Positions 1 to 8,080 of a stretch of DNA of 64,000 nt are shown one piece after another. The position numbers and the translations under genes are program-made. The DNA is from Bacillota bacterium (lineage in GTDB: Bacteria; Bacillota; Clostridia; Tissierellales; Peptoniphilaceae): positions 62,001-126,000 of the forward strand of contig JAEZXH010000019.1 of the NCBI GenBank assembly GCA_023442775.1, written 5' to 3'. Position 1 is the stretch's first letter, and each line of letters opens with the position of its first letter. The notes under the pieces were generated by a model that made no database searches, had not been told where the DNA came from, and was given only the letters and a program-made list of their open reading frames with translations.

Positions 1-26
1 GAACCCCGTTTGGGGCTCTTTTTTTT
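1..26 (+). terminator. Rho-independent terminator of a gene left of the window
   Basis: An inverted repeat with CCCC/GGGG arms and a GTTT loop is followed by eight T residues reading rightwards. It would end a plus-strand transcript entering from the left and lies just beyond the stop of etfA, so the two transcripts converge here. Confidence 0.7.
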
Positions 27-33
27 GCGCCGA

Positions 34-1047
34 TTACTCAGCGATTTCTTCTTTCAAGGCCTTTTCCTTGCGATAGAGTTCGGTCACGCGAGGAACGATG
101 GCGTTGAGGTCGCCGACGATTCCGAGGTCTGCCACATCGAAGATGGGAGCAGTTTCGTTCTTGTTGACGGCGATGATGAGATCCGATTCTTCCATCCCTG
201 CCAAGTGTTGGATGGCTCCGGAAATCCCAAAGGCGAAGTAGAGGTCAGGACGCACGGTCTTCCCGGTCTGTCCGACTTGACGATCCTTTTCAATCCAACC
301 AGCGTCGACGGTGGCACGGGAGGTGGACACTTCCCCGCCGAGTTCGTCAGCGAGTTCTTGGAGGAGTTTGAATCCTTCGGGTCCGCCGATTCCACGACCG
401 CCAGAGACGAGGACGTTGGCTTCGGTGATGTCCTTCTTCTTGGATTCGCTCTTGGCGATCTCACGAATGGTGACATTCATATCTTCGGGAACGAAGTCGA
501 TCTTTTCTTCGATGATTTCCCCTTGGAGGCTCTTGTCCGAGGCGAGGGGAGTCATGACGCCGGGGCGCACGGTGGCCATTTGGGGACGATGTTGTTCACA
601 GAGAATCGTCGCCATGAGGTTTCCGCCGAATGCGGGACGGGTCATCATGAGATTCTTCGATTCGGGGTCGATTTCGAGGCCAGTACAGTCGGCGGTGAGG
701 CCGGTGTGGATACGAGCGGCGAGGCGAGGAGCCAAGTCGCGGCCGATGGAGGTGGCGCCGTAGAGGACGATCTCGGGATCGTACTTCTTCACGATGGCGT
801 TGATGGCCTTGGCATAGGGCTCGGTGACATATTCCTTGAGCATGGGATCATCGACGACGATGACCTTGGCTGCACCGTGGTGAATGAGGGTTTCTGCGAG
901 GCCCTTCACATTCTCCCCAAGAAGCACGGCGACGACTTCTTGACCAAGATCCTTGGCGAGTTCGCTGGCTTTTCCGAGGAGTTCAATCCCGACCTTTTGG
1001 AGTTCGCCGTCGCGTTGTTCCGTAAAGACAAATACATTCTTACTCAT
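34..1047 (-). CDS. etfA: Electron transfer flavoprotein alpha subunit
   Basis: The 337-residue product is the FAD-binding alpha subunit of electron transfer flavoprotein, which passes electrons between acyl-CoA dehydrogenase and other carriers in the cytoplasm. The C-terminal FAD domain is clear: GGRGIGGPEGF near residue 215, then VGQTGKTVRPDLYFAFGISG and the AVNKN segment. Length is normal for the family. It is the last gene of bcd-etfB-etfA, 24 bases after etfB, with AGGAG ahead of its ATG. In butyrate-forming anaerobes the Bcd-Etf complex often bifurcates electrons to ferredoxin; this context fits that role but does not prove it. Confidence 0.96.
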   Translation of the reverse strand: MSKNVFVFTEQRDGELQKVGIELLGKASELAKDLGQEVVAVLLGENVKGLAETLIHHGAAKVIVVDDPMLKEYVTEPYAKAINAIVKKYDPEIVLYGATSIGRDLAPRLAARIHTGLTADCTGLEIDPESKNLMMTRPAFGGNLMATILCEQHRPQMATVRPGVMTPLASDKSLQGEIIEEKIDFVPEDMNVTIREIAKSESKKKDITEANVLVSGGRGIGGPEGFKLLQELADELGGEVSTSRATVDAGWIEKDRQVGQTGKTVRPDLYFAFGISGAIQHLAGMEESDLIIAVNKNETAPIFDVADLGIVGDLNAIVPRVTELYRKEKALKEEIAE

Positions 1048-1071
1048 TTTTTCACGCTCCTGTCCGAACCC

Positions 1072-1866
1072 TTAGATAATATACTTTTCCTTGAGTTTGG
1101 CGATGATGGCAGCGGCGGCTTCATCGGCATTGACATCCTTCAAGAGGACGCCTGCGCCCTTGCCTTCCTTCGCATAGGACTTCTTGACCTTCGTCGGGGA
1201 GCCCTTCAAACCAATGTCTTCGAGGTTGAGGTTGTCCTTAATGTCATCGAGACCCCAGACCTTGACTTCTTTTTGATAGGCGTCAAAGACACCGCCAACG
1301 CTCATGTAACGGGGCTCGGCGAGTTCCGTCAAAGCAGTGACGAGGCAGGGCATCTTCACGTCGATGATGTGGTAGCGGTCTTCGAATTGACGCTTCACCG
1401 TCACGGTGTCGCCGTTGACGGAGAGTTCTTCTGCATAGGCGACTTGGGGAAGGCCAAGGTGCTCAGCGATTTGGGGTCCGACTTGGGCGGTGTCCCCGTC
1501 GATGGCTTGACGACCGGTGATGATGAGGTCGTAGTCACCAATGGTCTTCAATGCGCCGGCGATGGTGCAAGAGGTTGCCCAGGTGTCGGCACCACCGAAT
1601 GCGCGGTCACTGACGAGAATCGCTTCGTCAGCGCCCATGGCGAGGGCTTCACGAAGAGCGGCATCGGCTTGCATCGGTCCCATGGAGAGGATAGTCACCG
1701 TGGTATCCGGGTGCTCGTCCTTGATGCGAAGCGCAGTTTCGATCCCGGCCTTGTCGTCGGGGTTGATAATACTTGGCACGCCATCACGGATGAGGGTGTT
1801 CGTCTTCGGATCGAGGCGCACTTCCGTGGTGTCGGGTACTTGTTTCACACAGACAATAATCTTCAT
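1072..1866 (-). CDS. etfB: Electron transfer flavoprotein beta subunit
   Basis: The 264-residue product begins with the family signature KIIVCVKQVPDT and carries the nucleotide-binding core seen in EtfB, including an AIDGDTAQVGPQIAEHLG segment near residue 120. It pairs with EtfA and binds a second nucleotide (AMP, or FAD in bifurcating forms). The start follows GAGGAGG at good spacing. Gene order bcd-etfB-etfA is that of butyrate and amino-acid fermenters. Confidence 0.96.
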   Translation of the reverse strand: MKIIVCVKQVPDTTEVRLDPKTNTLIRDGVPSIINPDDKAGIETALRIKDEHPDTTVTILSMGPMQADAALREALAMGADEAILVSDRAFGGADTWATSCTIAGALKTIGDYDLIITGRQAIDGDTAQVGPQIAEHLGLPQVAYAEELSVNGDTVTVKRQFEDRYHIIDVKMPCLVTALTELAEPRYMSVGGVFDAYQKEVKVWGLDDIKDNLNLEDIGLKGSPTKVKKSYAKEGKGAGVLLKDVNADEAAAAIIAKLKEKYII

Positions 1867-1887
1867 CGTTATCCTCCTCTGTGCCCT

Positions 1888-3033
1888 TTAGTTGACGCCC
1901 ATCCATCCGGAGATGACCATGCGCATAACTTCCGAGGTCCCTTCGTAGATCTCGGTAATCTTTGCGTCGCGCATCATGCGCTCGATGGGATAGTCTCTCG
2001 TGTAGCCGTAGCCACCGAAGAGTTGCAAGCAGCGACGGGTAATATCACTCGACGCTTCAGATGCAAAGAGTTTCGCCATGGCAGCGAGGTGTCCATAGGG
2101 TTCCCCTGCGCCCTTCATGAACGCAGCGCGATAGACGAGAAGCTGAGCAGCGTCTGCCTTGGCCTTCATGTCGGCGAGTTGGAATTGGGTGTTTTGGAAT
2201 TGAGAGATGCGACGGCCAAACTGCTTGCGTTCCTTGGTGTACTTCACAGTTTCGTCGATGGCGCCTTCTGCAATCCCGAGGGCTTGGGCCGCGATCCCGA
2301 TACGTCCGCCGTCCAAGGTCTTCATGGCGAGGGCAAACCCGCGGCCTTCGCGACCGAGCATGTTTTCCTTGGGGATGCGGCAGTTTTCGAAGACGAGTTC
2401 GCAGGTGGAAGAACCGCGGATCCCCATCTTGTCTTCGGGTTCACCGACGGTGAAGCCTGGGGTGTCGCGTTCGACGATGAAGGCGCTGATGCCCTTGGTG
2501 CCCTTGGCGGTGCGGTCGGTGATGGCGATGATGATGAAGACATCGGCAAAACCAGCGTTGGTGATGAAGATCTTCGTCCCGTTCAAAACGTACTCATCTC
2601 CGTCGAGGACGGCGACAGTTTGTTGGCCAGAAGCGTCGGTCCCGGCGTTGGGTTCGGTGAGACCGAAGGCACCAATCTTGCGACCGGAGCACAAATCGGG
2701 GAGATACTTCGCCTTTTGTTCCGGAGTCCCGTTTTCGTAGATGGGAGCGGCGCAAAGGGAGGTGTGTGCAGAGACGATAACACCCGTGGTCCCGCAGACC
2801 TTGGAGAGTTCTTCAATGGCCATGGCATAGGCGAGGTAATCTGCGCCCTGTCCACCGTATTCCTTCGGGAAGGGAATCCCAAAGAAGCCGGCCTTGGCCA
2901 TCTTCTTGATGTTTTCATAGGGGACGACTTCGTCGGCGTCCACCTCAGCGGCCATGGGCTGCACTTCGTTTTGCGCAAATTGTTGGAACATTTGACGCAG
3001 AAGGATGTGCTCCTTGTCCATTCTAAAATCCAT
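1888..3033 (-). CDS. bcd: Short-chain acyl-CoA (butyryl-CoA) dehydrogenase
   Basis: This 381-residue flavoprotein has the full acyl-CoA dehydrogenase fold: N-terminal helices, the middle domain FGLTEPNAGTDA and FITNAGFADV, and the C-terminal helix bundle. The expected catalytic base is Glu364 in IYEGTSEVMR. It reduces crotonyl-CoA to butyryl-CoA with EtfAB as partner. The length and the IYEGTSE context match the short-chain class; exact substrate is inferred from the etf neighbours. AAGGGGG precedes the ATG, and a good promoter lies about 110 bases upstream, so it heads the operon. Confidence 0.93.
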   Translation of the reverse strand: MDFRMDKEHILLRQMFQQFAQNEVQPMAAEVDADEVVPYENIKKMAKAGFFGIPFPKEYGGQGADYLAYAMAIEELSKVCGTTGVIVSAHTSLCAAPIYENGTPEQKAKYLPDLCSGRKIGAFGLTEPNAGTDASGQQTVAVLDGDEYVLNGTKIFITNAGFADVFIIIAITDRTAKGTKGISAFIVERDTPGFTVGEPEDKMGIRGSSTCELVFENCRIPKENMLGREGRGFALAMKTLDGGRIGIAAQALGIAEGAIDETVKYTKERKQFGRRISQFQNTQFQLADMKAKADAAQLLVYRAAFMKGAGEPYGHLAAMAKLFASEASSDITRRCLQLFGGYGYTRDYPIERMMRDAKITEIYEGTSEVMRMVISGWMGVN

Positions 3034-3142
3034 GTGTTAACCCCCTTCAGAGTCAATAAGTAAGCGACCTTCGTCGCAATCGGGAGATCGAGGAAGCCAC
3101 ACCTCGACCTCAGTACTGAGTCTTGCAAACCCTTACATGTTC

Positions 3143-3170
3143 ATTATATCGTTTGTGAAGAAATAGACAA
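3143..3170 (-). promoter_or_regulatory. Promoter of bcd-etfB-etfA
   Basis: On the minus strand a -35 of TTGTCT is separated by 16 bases from a perfect TATAAT. The leader of about 100 bases holds a 12-base palindrome CTCAGTACTGAG and two further short hairpins before the bcd ribosome site; whether these regulate is unknown. Confidence 0.7.
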
Positions 3171-3372
3171 GTTCTTTTCCAGAAAAATTTTGCCTTCATC
3201 ACCCTTTTAATCAGTCGTTGATATCTTGACGAAACTCTGTTGTTTTCCTGTTTTCTCGATTTTTTCCCGAAGACCTCCCTCTCAGCGCTTCACGTCACCT
3301 CTCGTCGGAAGAGTTCAGCTTCGCTCCTCATCTCCACGTGAGAATAATTTCGTTTTCCCGCACTTTCCTAAG
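3171..3372. other. Intergenic stretch without a recognisable gene
   Basis: About 200 T-rich bases between the bcd promoter and the pgi terminator. I see no coding frame with a ribosome site and no RNA gene here. Confidence 0.5.
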
Positions 3373-3397
3373 AAAAAAGGACGCACACGGCGTCCTT
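3373..3397 (-). terminator. Terminator of the rlmL-pduO-PP2C-pgi operon
   Basis: AAGGACGC and GCGTCCTT arms with a short loop are followed by six T on the minus strand. The pgi stop codon lies inside the first arm. Confidence 0.85.
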
Positions 3398-4652
3398 AAC
3401 GGAGGTTTTCGAGCATGCGGCTCTTGTATTCCTCCACTCCTGGTTGGTTGAAGGGATTGACCCCGAGGAGAATCGCGGAGATGGCGCAGGCCTCCTCCAT
3501 GGAGTAGAGCCAAACCCCTAAGTGGTAGGCGTCCTTCTTCGGTAGTTCCCACACAAAGTTTGGCACGTCGCCCGCCTCGTGGGCGTCCATAGTGCCCTCG
3601 ATGGCGGCGCGGTTCATCTCCTCCATGGCCCGGTGGCGAAGGGCCTCGACTCCAAGTCCCAAGGACTCCTTGGGAATCATGGTCTTTGGCTCTTCCGTGA
3701 AGAGGAGCAGCGTCTCAAAAATCGTCCGTGGCCCCTCTTGGATCCACTGGCCCATGGAGTGGAGATCGCGGGTAAAGAGGAGACTCGTCGGGAAGAGGCC
3801 CTTTCCCTCTTTTCCCTCGGACTCCCCAAAGAGCTGGGCGTACCACGCCCCGAGGCCCACCGCCTTCGGGTCGTAAGTGGCGAGGATTTCAATGGATTTT
3901 CCCGCTTCTCGTTGGATGGTGCGATCCATGGCGTAGCGCGCCGCGTCGGAGTCGACACCTTGGCGCTTCATATCCTCCTTCGCGTCCCTCGCCCCCTCTA
4001 AGAGAGCCTTGACGTCAATGCCTGCGACGGCCAAGGGGAAGAGACCCACGGGAGAGAGGACGCTGTAGCGACCCCCCACGTCTTCGGCGACGGGATAGGT
4101 GAGGAGTCCTTCTTCCTGTGCAAAGGGACGGAGGGCTCCCTTTTCCGGGTCCGTGGTGACGACGAGACGCTCTTTCCAGGACTCGGGATAGCGTCGGCGC
4201 AGGAGTTCCTCCACAAAGGCAAAGGCCGCCGCCGTTTCCAAGGTCTTCCCCGACTTGGAGATGACGTTGACACCGAAGGACTTCCCTTCGAGATAATCGA
4301 GGGTTTCCTCGAGGATTTCCGAAGAGAGATCACAGCCCAAGAAGAGGACTTCCGGACATCCTTCGATGGGAGAGAACTTGGGGGCCAGGGCTTCATAGAC
4401 CGCCTTCGCCCCGAGGAAGGACCCTCCAATCCCAAGGATTAAGAGGACATCGAGGTCCTTTCGGAATGACTCACTCCGCTCTAGGAGTTCTTCAATCCCG
4501 TCGAGTCCCTCCTCTGGAAGGCGTCGCCATCCGAGAAAATCGGATCCGGGAATGTCCTTCTCCTCAATGGCCGCCATGACCTCTTTCGTCCTGTCCTTGA
4601 GACCTTCGCTGTAGGAGGTTTCTCCCCCGCGGCGCCCGTGATACAATCTCAT
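3396..4652 (-). CDS. pgi: Glucose-6-phosphate isomerase
   Basis: The 418-residue product interconverts glucose-6-phosphate and fructose-6-phosphate in the cytoplasm. Sugar-phosphate binding motifs are plain: GIGGSFLGAKAVYE near residue 95 and SKSGKTLETA near residue 154, followed by the ESEGKEGKGLFPTS region. Length fits the short bacterial form. The start follows AGGAGG. It is the last gene of a four-gene run with rlmL, pduO and a PP2C phosphatase, apart from the main glycolytic operon at 22-29 kb. Confidence 0.95.
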   Translation of the reverse strand: MRLYHGRRGGETSYSEGLKDRTKEVMAAIEEKDIPGSDFLGWRRLPEEGLDGIEELLERSESFRKDLDVLLILGIGGSFLGAKAVYEALAPKFSPIEGCPEVLFLGCDLSSEILEETLDYLEGKSFGVNVISKSGKTLETAAAFAFVEELLRRRYPESWKERLVVTTDPEKGALRPFAQEEGLLTYPVAEDVGGRYSVLSPVGLFPLAVAGIDVKALLEGARDAKEDMKRQGVDSDAARYAMDRTIQREAGKSIEILATYDPKAVGLGAWYAQLFGESEGKEGKGLFPTSLLFTRDLHSMGQWIQEGPRTIFETLLLFTEEPKTMIPKESLGLGVEALRHRAMEEMNRAAIEGTMDAHEAGDVPNFVWELPKKDAYHLGVWLYSMEEACAISAILLGVNPFNQPGVEEYKSRMLENLR

Positions 4653-4660
4653 GTTTCCTC

Positions 4661-5767
4661 CTAGAATATTTCGAGTAAGAGTGCGGTGACATCGTCTTTT
4701 TGGATCCCCTGGGTGTGGCGATGGCGATCCTCCTCAATCCTCGTGAGAAGATCGGGATGGAGCTCCCGGGCCTGGCGATAAATTCGCCCAAGGCCATAGG
4801 CCTCTCCCCCAGAACTCGTGGATTCTGAAATTCCATCAGTAAAGAGGAGCAACCCGTCGCCGGTGTAGAGGTCCACGTAGTAGTCCTCGTAATGGACCTC
4901 GTCGAAGAGGGCGCAGATCGGCTTTCCCGACACCTCGAGGGGATAGATCCTGCCTTCGCTCAGGCGCAAAGGGGCGCAGTTGTGTCCCGCATTGGCAAAA
5001 TAGACCTTGTGCACCTTTGGGTCATAGACTCCGTAAAACATGGTGAAATAGGTGTCCACGTCGAGTCCCAGAGCCACAAAGCGTCGGTGCAAGATCTCGA
5101 GGGTCCTCGAGGGAATCATCCGCTCCACGTCGAGAATGCTGCGCATGGCCTGACGAATGAACATCGTCGTCATCCCCGAGGCAAAGCCGTGGCCCACGGT
5201 GTCACTGATGTAAAAGCCCACCCGGTTTCCCGGAAGGGGAAAGACGTCAATCATATCCCCACTAATCGCCCCTTGGGGGCGGAAGAGATAATCCACCCGC
5301 ACCTGGTGATAGAATCCACGTTGGGGCAGCAGGTGCTGTTGAATCACTCGCGCCTGGTCCATCTCCCGAGAGAGGGCCCGGGTCTTTTCCGTGAGTTGGC
5401 GTTCCAAGTGCTTCTCACGGGTCTTGTTACGAAAGACTTCCACGGCACCGACGATTTGCCCCTCGTGCCAGATGGGGGAGGTCTTCACCGAGTAGATCTC
5501 ACCCGCGTAGTCCTCCTCCCGCTGGATGATCTCCCCGGTTTGAAGACTTCTCTCGGTGATGTGGGGATTGCACAGACAGTGTTTCTCGCAATCCAGGCTA
5601 CAGGTGAGCCTCGCCTCATCCCCAAGGAGACACTCCCACATGGCCTCGTTGACGTAGACGACCTCGTTCTGATCGTCGACGACGCGGATGAGATCGGCAA
5701 TGCCATCAAATATGTGCATTCCCCAGTTCCCACTGAGGCGCGTTAAGGGTCCTTGTCCTCCTTGCAT
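4661..5767 (-). CDS. PAS domain and PP2C/SpoIIE-type serine phosphatase
   Basis: A 368-residue signalling protein. Residues about 18-125 form a PAS-like sensor with four cysteines (CSLDCEKHCLC), which could hold a metal or cluster. A coiled linker follows near 130-160, then a SpoIIE/RsbU-type phosphatase with the metal-binding aspartates in GDMIDVFPL and YISDTVGHG, LLLFTDG, and QKDDVTALLLEIF at the end. Such enzymes dephosphorylate anti-anti-sigma proteins; no partner STAS or kinase gene lies nearby, so the target is unknown. The ATG follows GGAGG. Confidence 0.88.
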   Translation of the reverse strand: MQGGQGPLTRLSGNWGMHIFDGIADLIRVVDDQNEVVYVNEAMWECLLGDEARLTCSLDCEKHCLCNPHITERSLQTGEIIQREEDYAGEIYSVKTSPIWHEGQIVGAVEVFRNKTREKHLERQLTEKTRALSREMDQARVIQQHLLPQRGFYHQVRVDYLFRPQGAISGDMIDVFPLPGNRVGFYISDTVGHGFASGMTTMFIRQAMRSILDVERMIPSRTLEILHRRFVALGLDVDTYFTMFYGVYDPKVHKVYFANAGHNCAPLRLSEGRIYPLEVSGKPICALFDEVHYEDYYVDLYTGDGLLLFTDGISESTSSGGEAYGLGRIYRQARELHPDLLTRIEEDRHRHTQGIQKDDVTALLLEIF

Positions 5768-5790
5768 GAGGCTTCCTCCAGGGTCTTTTC

Positions 5791-6333
5791 TTACTTGCGC
5801 AGTTGCCCCTCAAAATCCACCATGAGGGTCAAATCCTCTTGCTCTCTCGCAAAGGCGTAGATCGTATCCGCAAGGCGGTTGACGAATTTCACCACCAAGG
5901 GATCCACTTCCACTTCATGGGAGAGGCTCACGATGCGGCGTTCTGCACGGCGGCACACGGTTCTTGCCAGGTGAAGATAGGCTGCGCTCTTACTCGTGCC
6001 ATTGATGACAAAGCCGGTAAATTCCCCAGCCCGCTCCATATATTTATCCACGAGCTCTTCCAGCCAGTGAATGTCGTCTTCCGTGATGTGGTGACGGACC
6101 TTGGCAGGATCCGAGGTCGCCAGATTTTCCGAGACGACGAAGAGGTGGTTTTGGATGCGCATAATCTCTTCGCGCAACTCTTCGTCTTCAATATAGTTCC
6201 GGGCCACGCCAAGGCTTGCCCCGAGTTCGTCGACGGTGCCGTAGCTCTCGACGCGGATGTCATCTTTACTCACGCGTACTTCGTCGTAGAGGGAGGTCTT
6301 TCCCTTGTCGCCAGTCTTCGTATAAATTTCCAT
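5791..6333 (-). CDS. pduO: ATP:cob(I)alamin adenosyltransferase, PduO type
   Basis: Transfers the adenosyl group of ATP to cob(I)alamin to make coenzyme B12. The N-terminus IYTKTGDKGKTSL is the family signature, and the later motifs GTVDELGASLG and CRRAERR are present. I chose the ATG at 6333, giving 180 residues that open with MEIYTKTGD, because GAGG lies six bases ahead of it. A second ATG at 6345 overlaps the rlmL stop as ATGA and would add four residues. A CobA-type enzyme at 15.7 kb carries out the same reaction. Confidence 0.92.
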   Translation of the reverse strand: MEIYTKTGDKGKTSLYDEVRVSKDDIRVESYGTVDELGASLGVARNYIEDEELREEIMRIQNHLFVVSENLATSDPAKVRHHITEDDIHWLEELVDKYMERAGEFTGFVINGTSKSAAYLHLARTVCRRAERRIVSLSHEVEVDPLVVKFVNRLADTIYAFAREQEDLTLMVDFEGQLRK

Positions 6334-6341
6334 GAGGTTCC

Positions 6342-7496
6342 TCATTTCTGTCTCTTCCCCACCTCGCGCGGAGGACGGGGGCCATAAAACTGGTAATAAG
6401 TCACTTCAATGCGCCCATTGTAGAGGCGGCGCAGGCGATCGGGTTTCTTCCCGAAGAGCTTTGGCGCCTCCTTGAGGCTGGTGACCATGTAGGTGGAGTA
6501 GGTGTGAAGACTCTTGTGAAGCCGTCCGAGATCCTTGTAGACCCGCTCGAGATCGGAGCCCTTCCCAATCCGCTCCCCATAGGGGGGATTGGTGATGATG
6601 ACTCCGTAGTCGTCGGGGTAGTCCACGGTGGCGACGTCCTTGCAGAAGAAGGAAATGTCGTCTGCAACTCCTGCTTCCAGGGCGTTTTGCTTCGCCACAC
6701 TGAGGACCTTCCGGTCAATGTCCGAGCCCACGAGTTCGAGGCGCGTTTTCGTATCCACGACTTCATAGGCCTCCTGACGCAGGCGTTTTACAAGGCCTTT
6801 GTCAAAGCGCATCCAGGATTCGCAGTCGAAACTGCGCCCAAGGCCCGGGGCCATCTTTCGCGCCGCCATCGCCGCCTCGATGAGGATGGTTCCCGACCCG
6901 CAACAGGGATCGGCGAGGAGGCGATTCGGCTTCCAGAAGCTGAGGTTGACAAGCCCCGCCGCCAAGGTCTCCGTCAAGGGAGCTCGACCACTTCGGGCGC
7001 GATAGCCCCTCTTGTGAAGTCCCTCCCCCGAGGTGTCGAGGGCGACGGTGACCACGTCTTTTAAGAGACTCACCTCGATTTTATACCGCTCGCCACTCTT
7101 TGGAAAACGGAGAATGGGGTAGGTCTTTTGCAGTCGTTTGACGATGGCCTTTTCCGCAATCCTCTGACAGTCGGAGACGCTGTAGAGAGTGGATTTTACA
7201 CTCTTTCCCGAGACGAGAAAACAGCCCTCTTTCGGAATGTGTTCCTCCCAGGGGAGATTCGTCACCCCTTGGAAGAGTTCTTCAAAGCTTCGGGCGACGA
7301 ATTCCCCGAGGACGAGATAGATTCTCTCCGCGGTGCGCATCCAAAGATTTGCACGAAGAATCCCCTCTTCGTCTGCGAGAAAATAGACCCGCCCATCCTT
7401 GGCGTGGACCTCTTCGAATCCAAGGTCTTCCAGTTCTCGTTTTGCAACAGCTTCCATGCCGAAGTTGACTCCGGCAAAACATTGTAATTCTTTCAC
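6342..7496 (-). CDS. rlmL: THUMP-domain 23S rRNA (guanine-N2) methyltransferase
   Basis: A 384-residue protein of the RlmL/YpsC family: an N-terminal THUMP RNA-binding domain (about 1-155) and a methylase domain with the SAM loop DPCCGSGTILIEAA and the catalytic NPPYGER. It should methylate a guanine of 23S rRNA. I take a GTG start at 7496, preceded by GAGG at seven bases and matching the family N-terminus KELQCFAGVNFGME. A longer reading to 7643 would run through the promoter. It heads the operon that ends with pgi. Confidence 0.92.
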   Translation of the reverse strand: MKELQCFAGVNFGMEAVAKRELEDLGFEEVHAKDGRVYFLADEEGILRANLWMRTAERIYLVLGEFVARSFEELFQGVTNLPWEEHIPKEGCFLVSGKSVKSTLYSVSDCQRIAEKAIVKRLQKTYPILRFPKSGERYKIEVSLLKDVVTVALDTSGEGLHKRGYRARSGRAPLTETLAAGLVNLSFWKPNRLLADPCCGSGTILIEAAMAARKMAPGLGRSFDCESWMRFDKGLVKRLRQEAYEVVDTKTRLELVGSDIDRKVLSVAKQNALEAGVADDISFFCKDVATVDYPDDYGVIITNPPYGERIGKGSDLERVYKDLGRLHKSLHTYSTYMVTSLKEAPKLFGKKPDRLRRLYNGRIEVTYYQFYGPRPPREVGKRQK

Positions 7497-7514
7497 ACCT
7501 TCACCTCTTCGTTC

Positions 7515-7523
7515 ATTATAGCA
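7515..7523 (-). promoter_or_regulatory. Extended -10 promoter of rlmL operon
   Basis: TGCTATAAT on the minus strand is a perfect extended -10; no good -35 lies 17 bases upstream. It supports the GTG start of rlmL 19 bases downstream. Confidence 0.6.
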
Positions 7524-7642
7524 TAGATGGACTTCTTCGCCGAAAACACCTCTTCCACAAACTTTCAAAAAACTGTGTGAAGAAAGACAATCTTGGGTAA
7601 AGAAGAACTGAACCATCAAAGTATTTTCAGGAGGTATGCACA

Positions 7643-8002
7643 ATGCGCAAACTGACGGAAACCGTTCAATCTGGTGACTGGAAAAACGAAAAGCACGTTC
7701 CCGTGATTCACGTGAACAAGGCCGACGGCAAACTCGACATCAAGGTCGTCGTCGGAGAAGACATTCCCCATCCCAACGAAGCGGAACACCACATCGCTTG
7801 GATCAAGGTTTTCTTCCAAGCCGAAGACGCCAAGTTCCCCGTGGAAGTCGGCTCCTATGCCTTCACGGCTCACGGCGAAGATGGGCTCTACAGTGACCCC
7901 GCCGTCAGCGCCACGGTGAAGACCGAAAAGGGTGGCGTGGTTTACGCAATGAGCTATTGCAACATCCACGGCCTCTGGGAAAATTCCGAAGAGATTGCCT
8001 AA
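7643..8002 (+). CDS. Superoxide reductase (neelaredoxin/desulfoferrodoxin type)
   Basis: A 119-residue one-domain class II superoxide reductase. It reduces superoxide to peroxide at a mononuclear Fe(His)4Cys centre. Expected ligands are visible: His18 in EKHVPVI, His43 and His49, Cys106 and His109 in SYCNIHGLW, with the conserved Glu-Lys pair before His18. It lacks the N-terminal desulforedoxin domain of the two-iron form. AGGAGG precedes the ATG, and a terminator follows directly, so it is a single-gene unit typical of anaerobes exposed to oxygen. Confidence 0.95.
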   Translation: MRKLTETVQSGDWKNEKHVPVIHVNKADGKLDIKVVVGEDIPHPNEAEHHIAWIKVFFQAEDAKFPVEVGSYAFTAHGEDGLYSDPAVSATVKTEKGGVVYAMSYCNIHGLWENSEEIA

Positions 8003-8010
8003 CTCTTCAG

Positions 8011-8036
8011 GGGACGCCTCGCGCGTCCCTTTTTTC
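8011..8036 (+). terminator. Terminator of superoxide reductase gene
   Basis: GGGACGC and GCGTCCC arms followed by a T run on the plus strand, nine bases after the stop codon. Confidence 0.88.
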
Positions 8037-8047
8037 TTCGCTGCCCA

Positions 8048-8080
8048 CAAAAAAGAAGCCCTCTTGGGGCTTCTTCTTTT
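8048..8080. terminator. Bidirectional terminator, end of hydrogenase gene
   Basis: GAAGCCC and GGGCTTC arms have a T run of six on the minus strand and a TTCTTTT tail on the plus strand. It ends the hydrogenase transcript and backs up the terminator just to its left. Confidence 0.8.

Noticed and set aside
10..3063. A 1017-codon open frame on the plus strand opposite etfA, etfB and bcd
   Set aside because: It mirrors the codon pattern of the minus-strand genes, has no ribosome site and no domain; long antisense frames are common in G+C-rich DNA. The same holds for plus-strand frames at 11678-14068, 8508-9650, 23033-24256 and 50296-51513.
6342..7643. Longer rlmL product starting at 7643
   Set aside because: The extra 49 residues are not family-like and would need translation through the extended -10 promoter; the GTG at 7496 has a good ribosome site.
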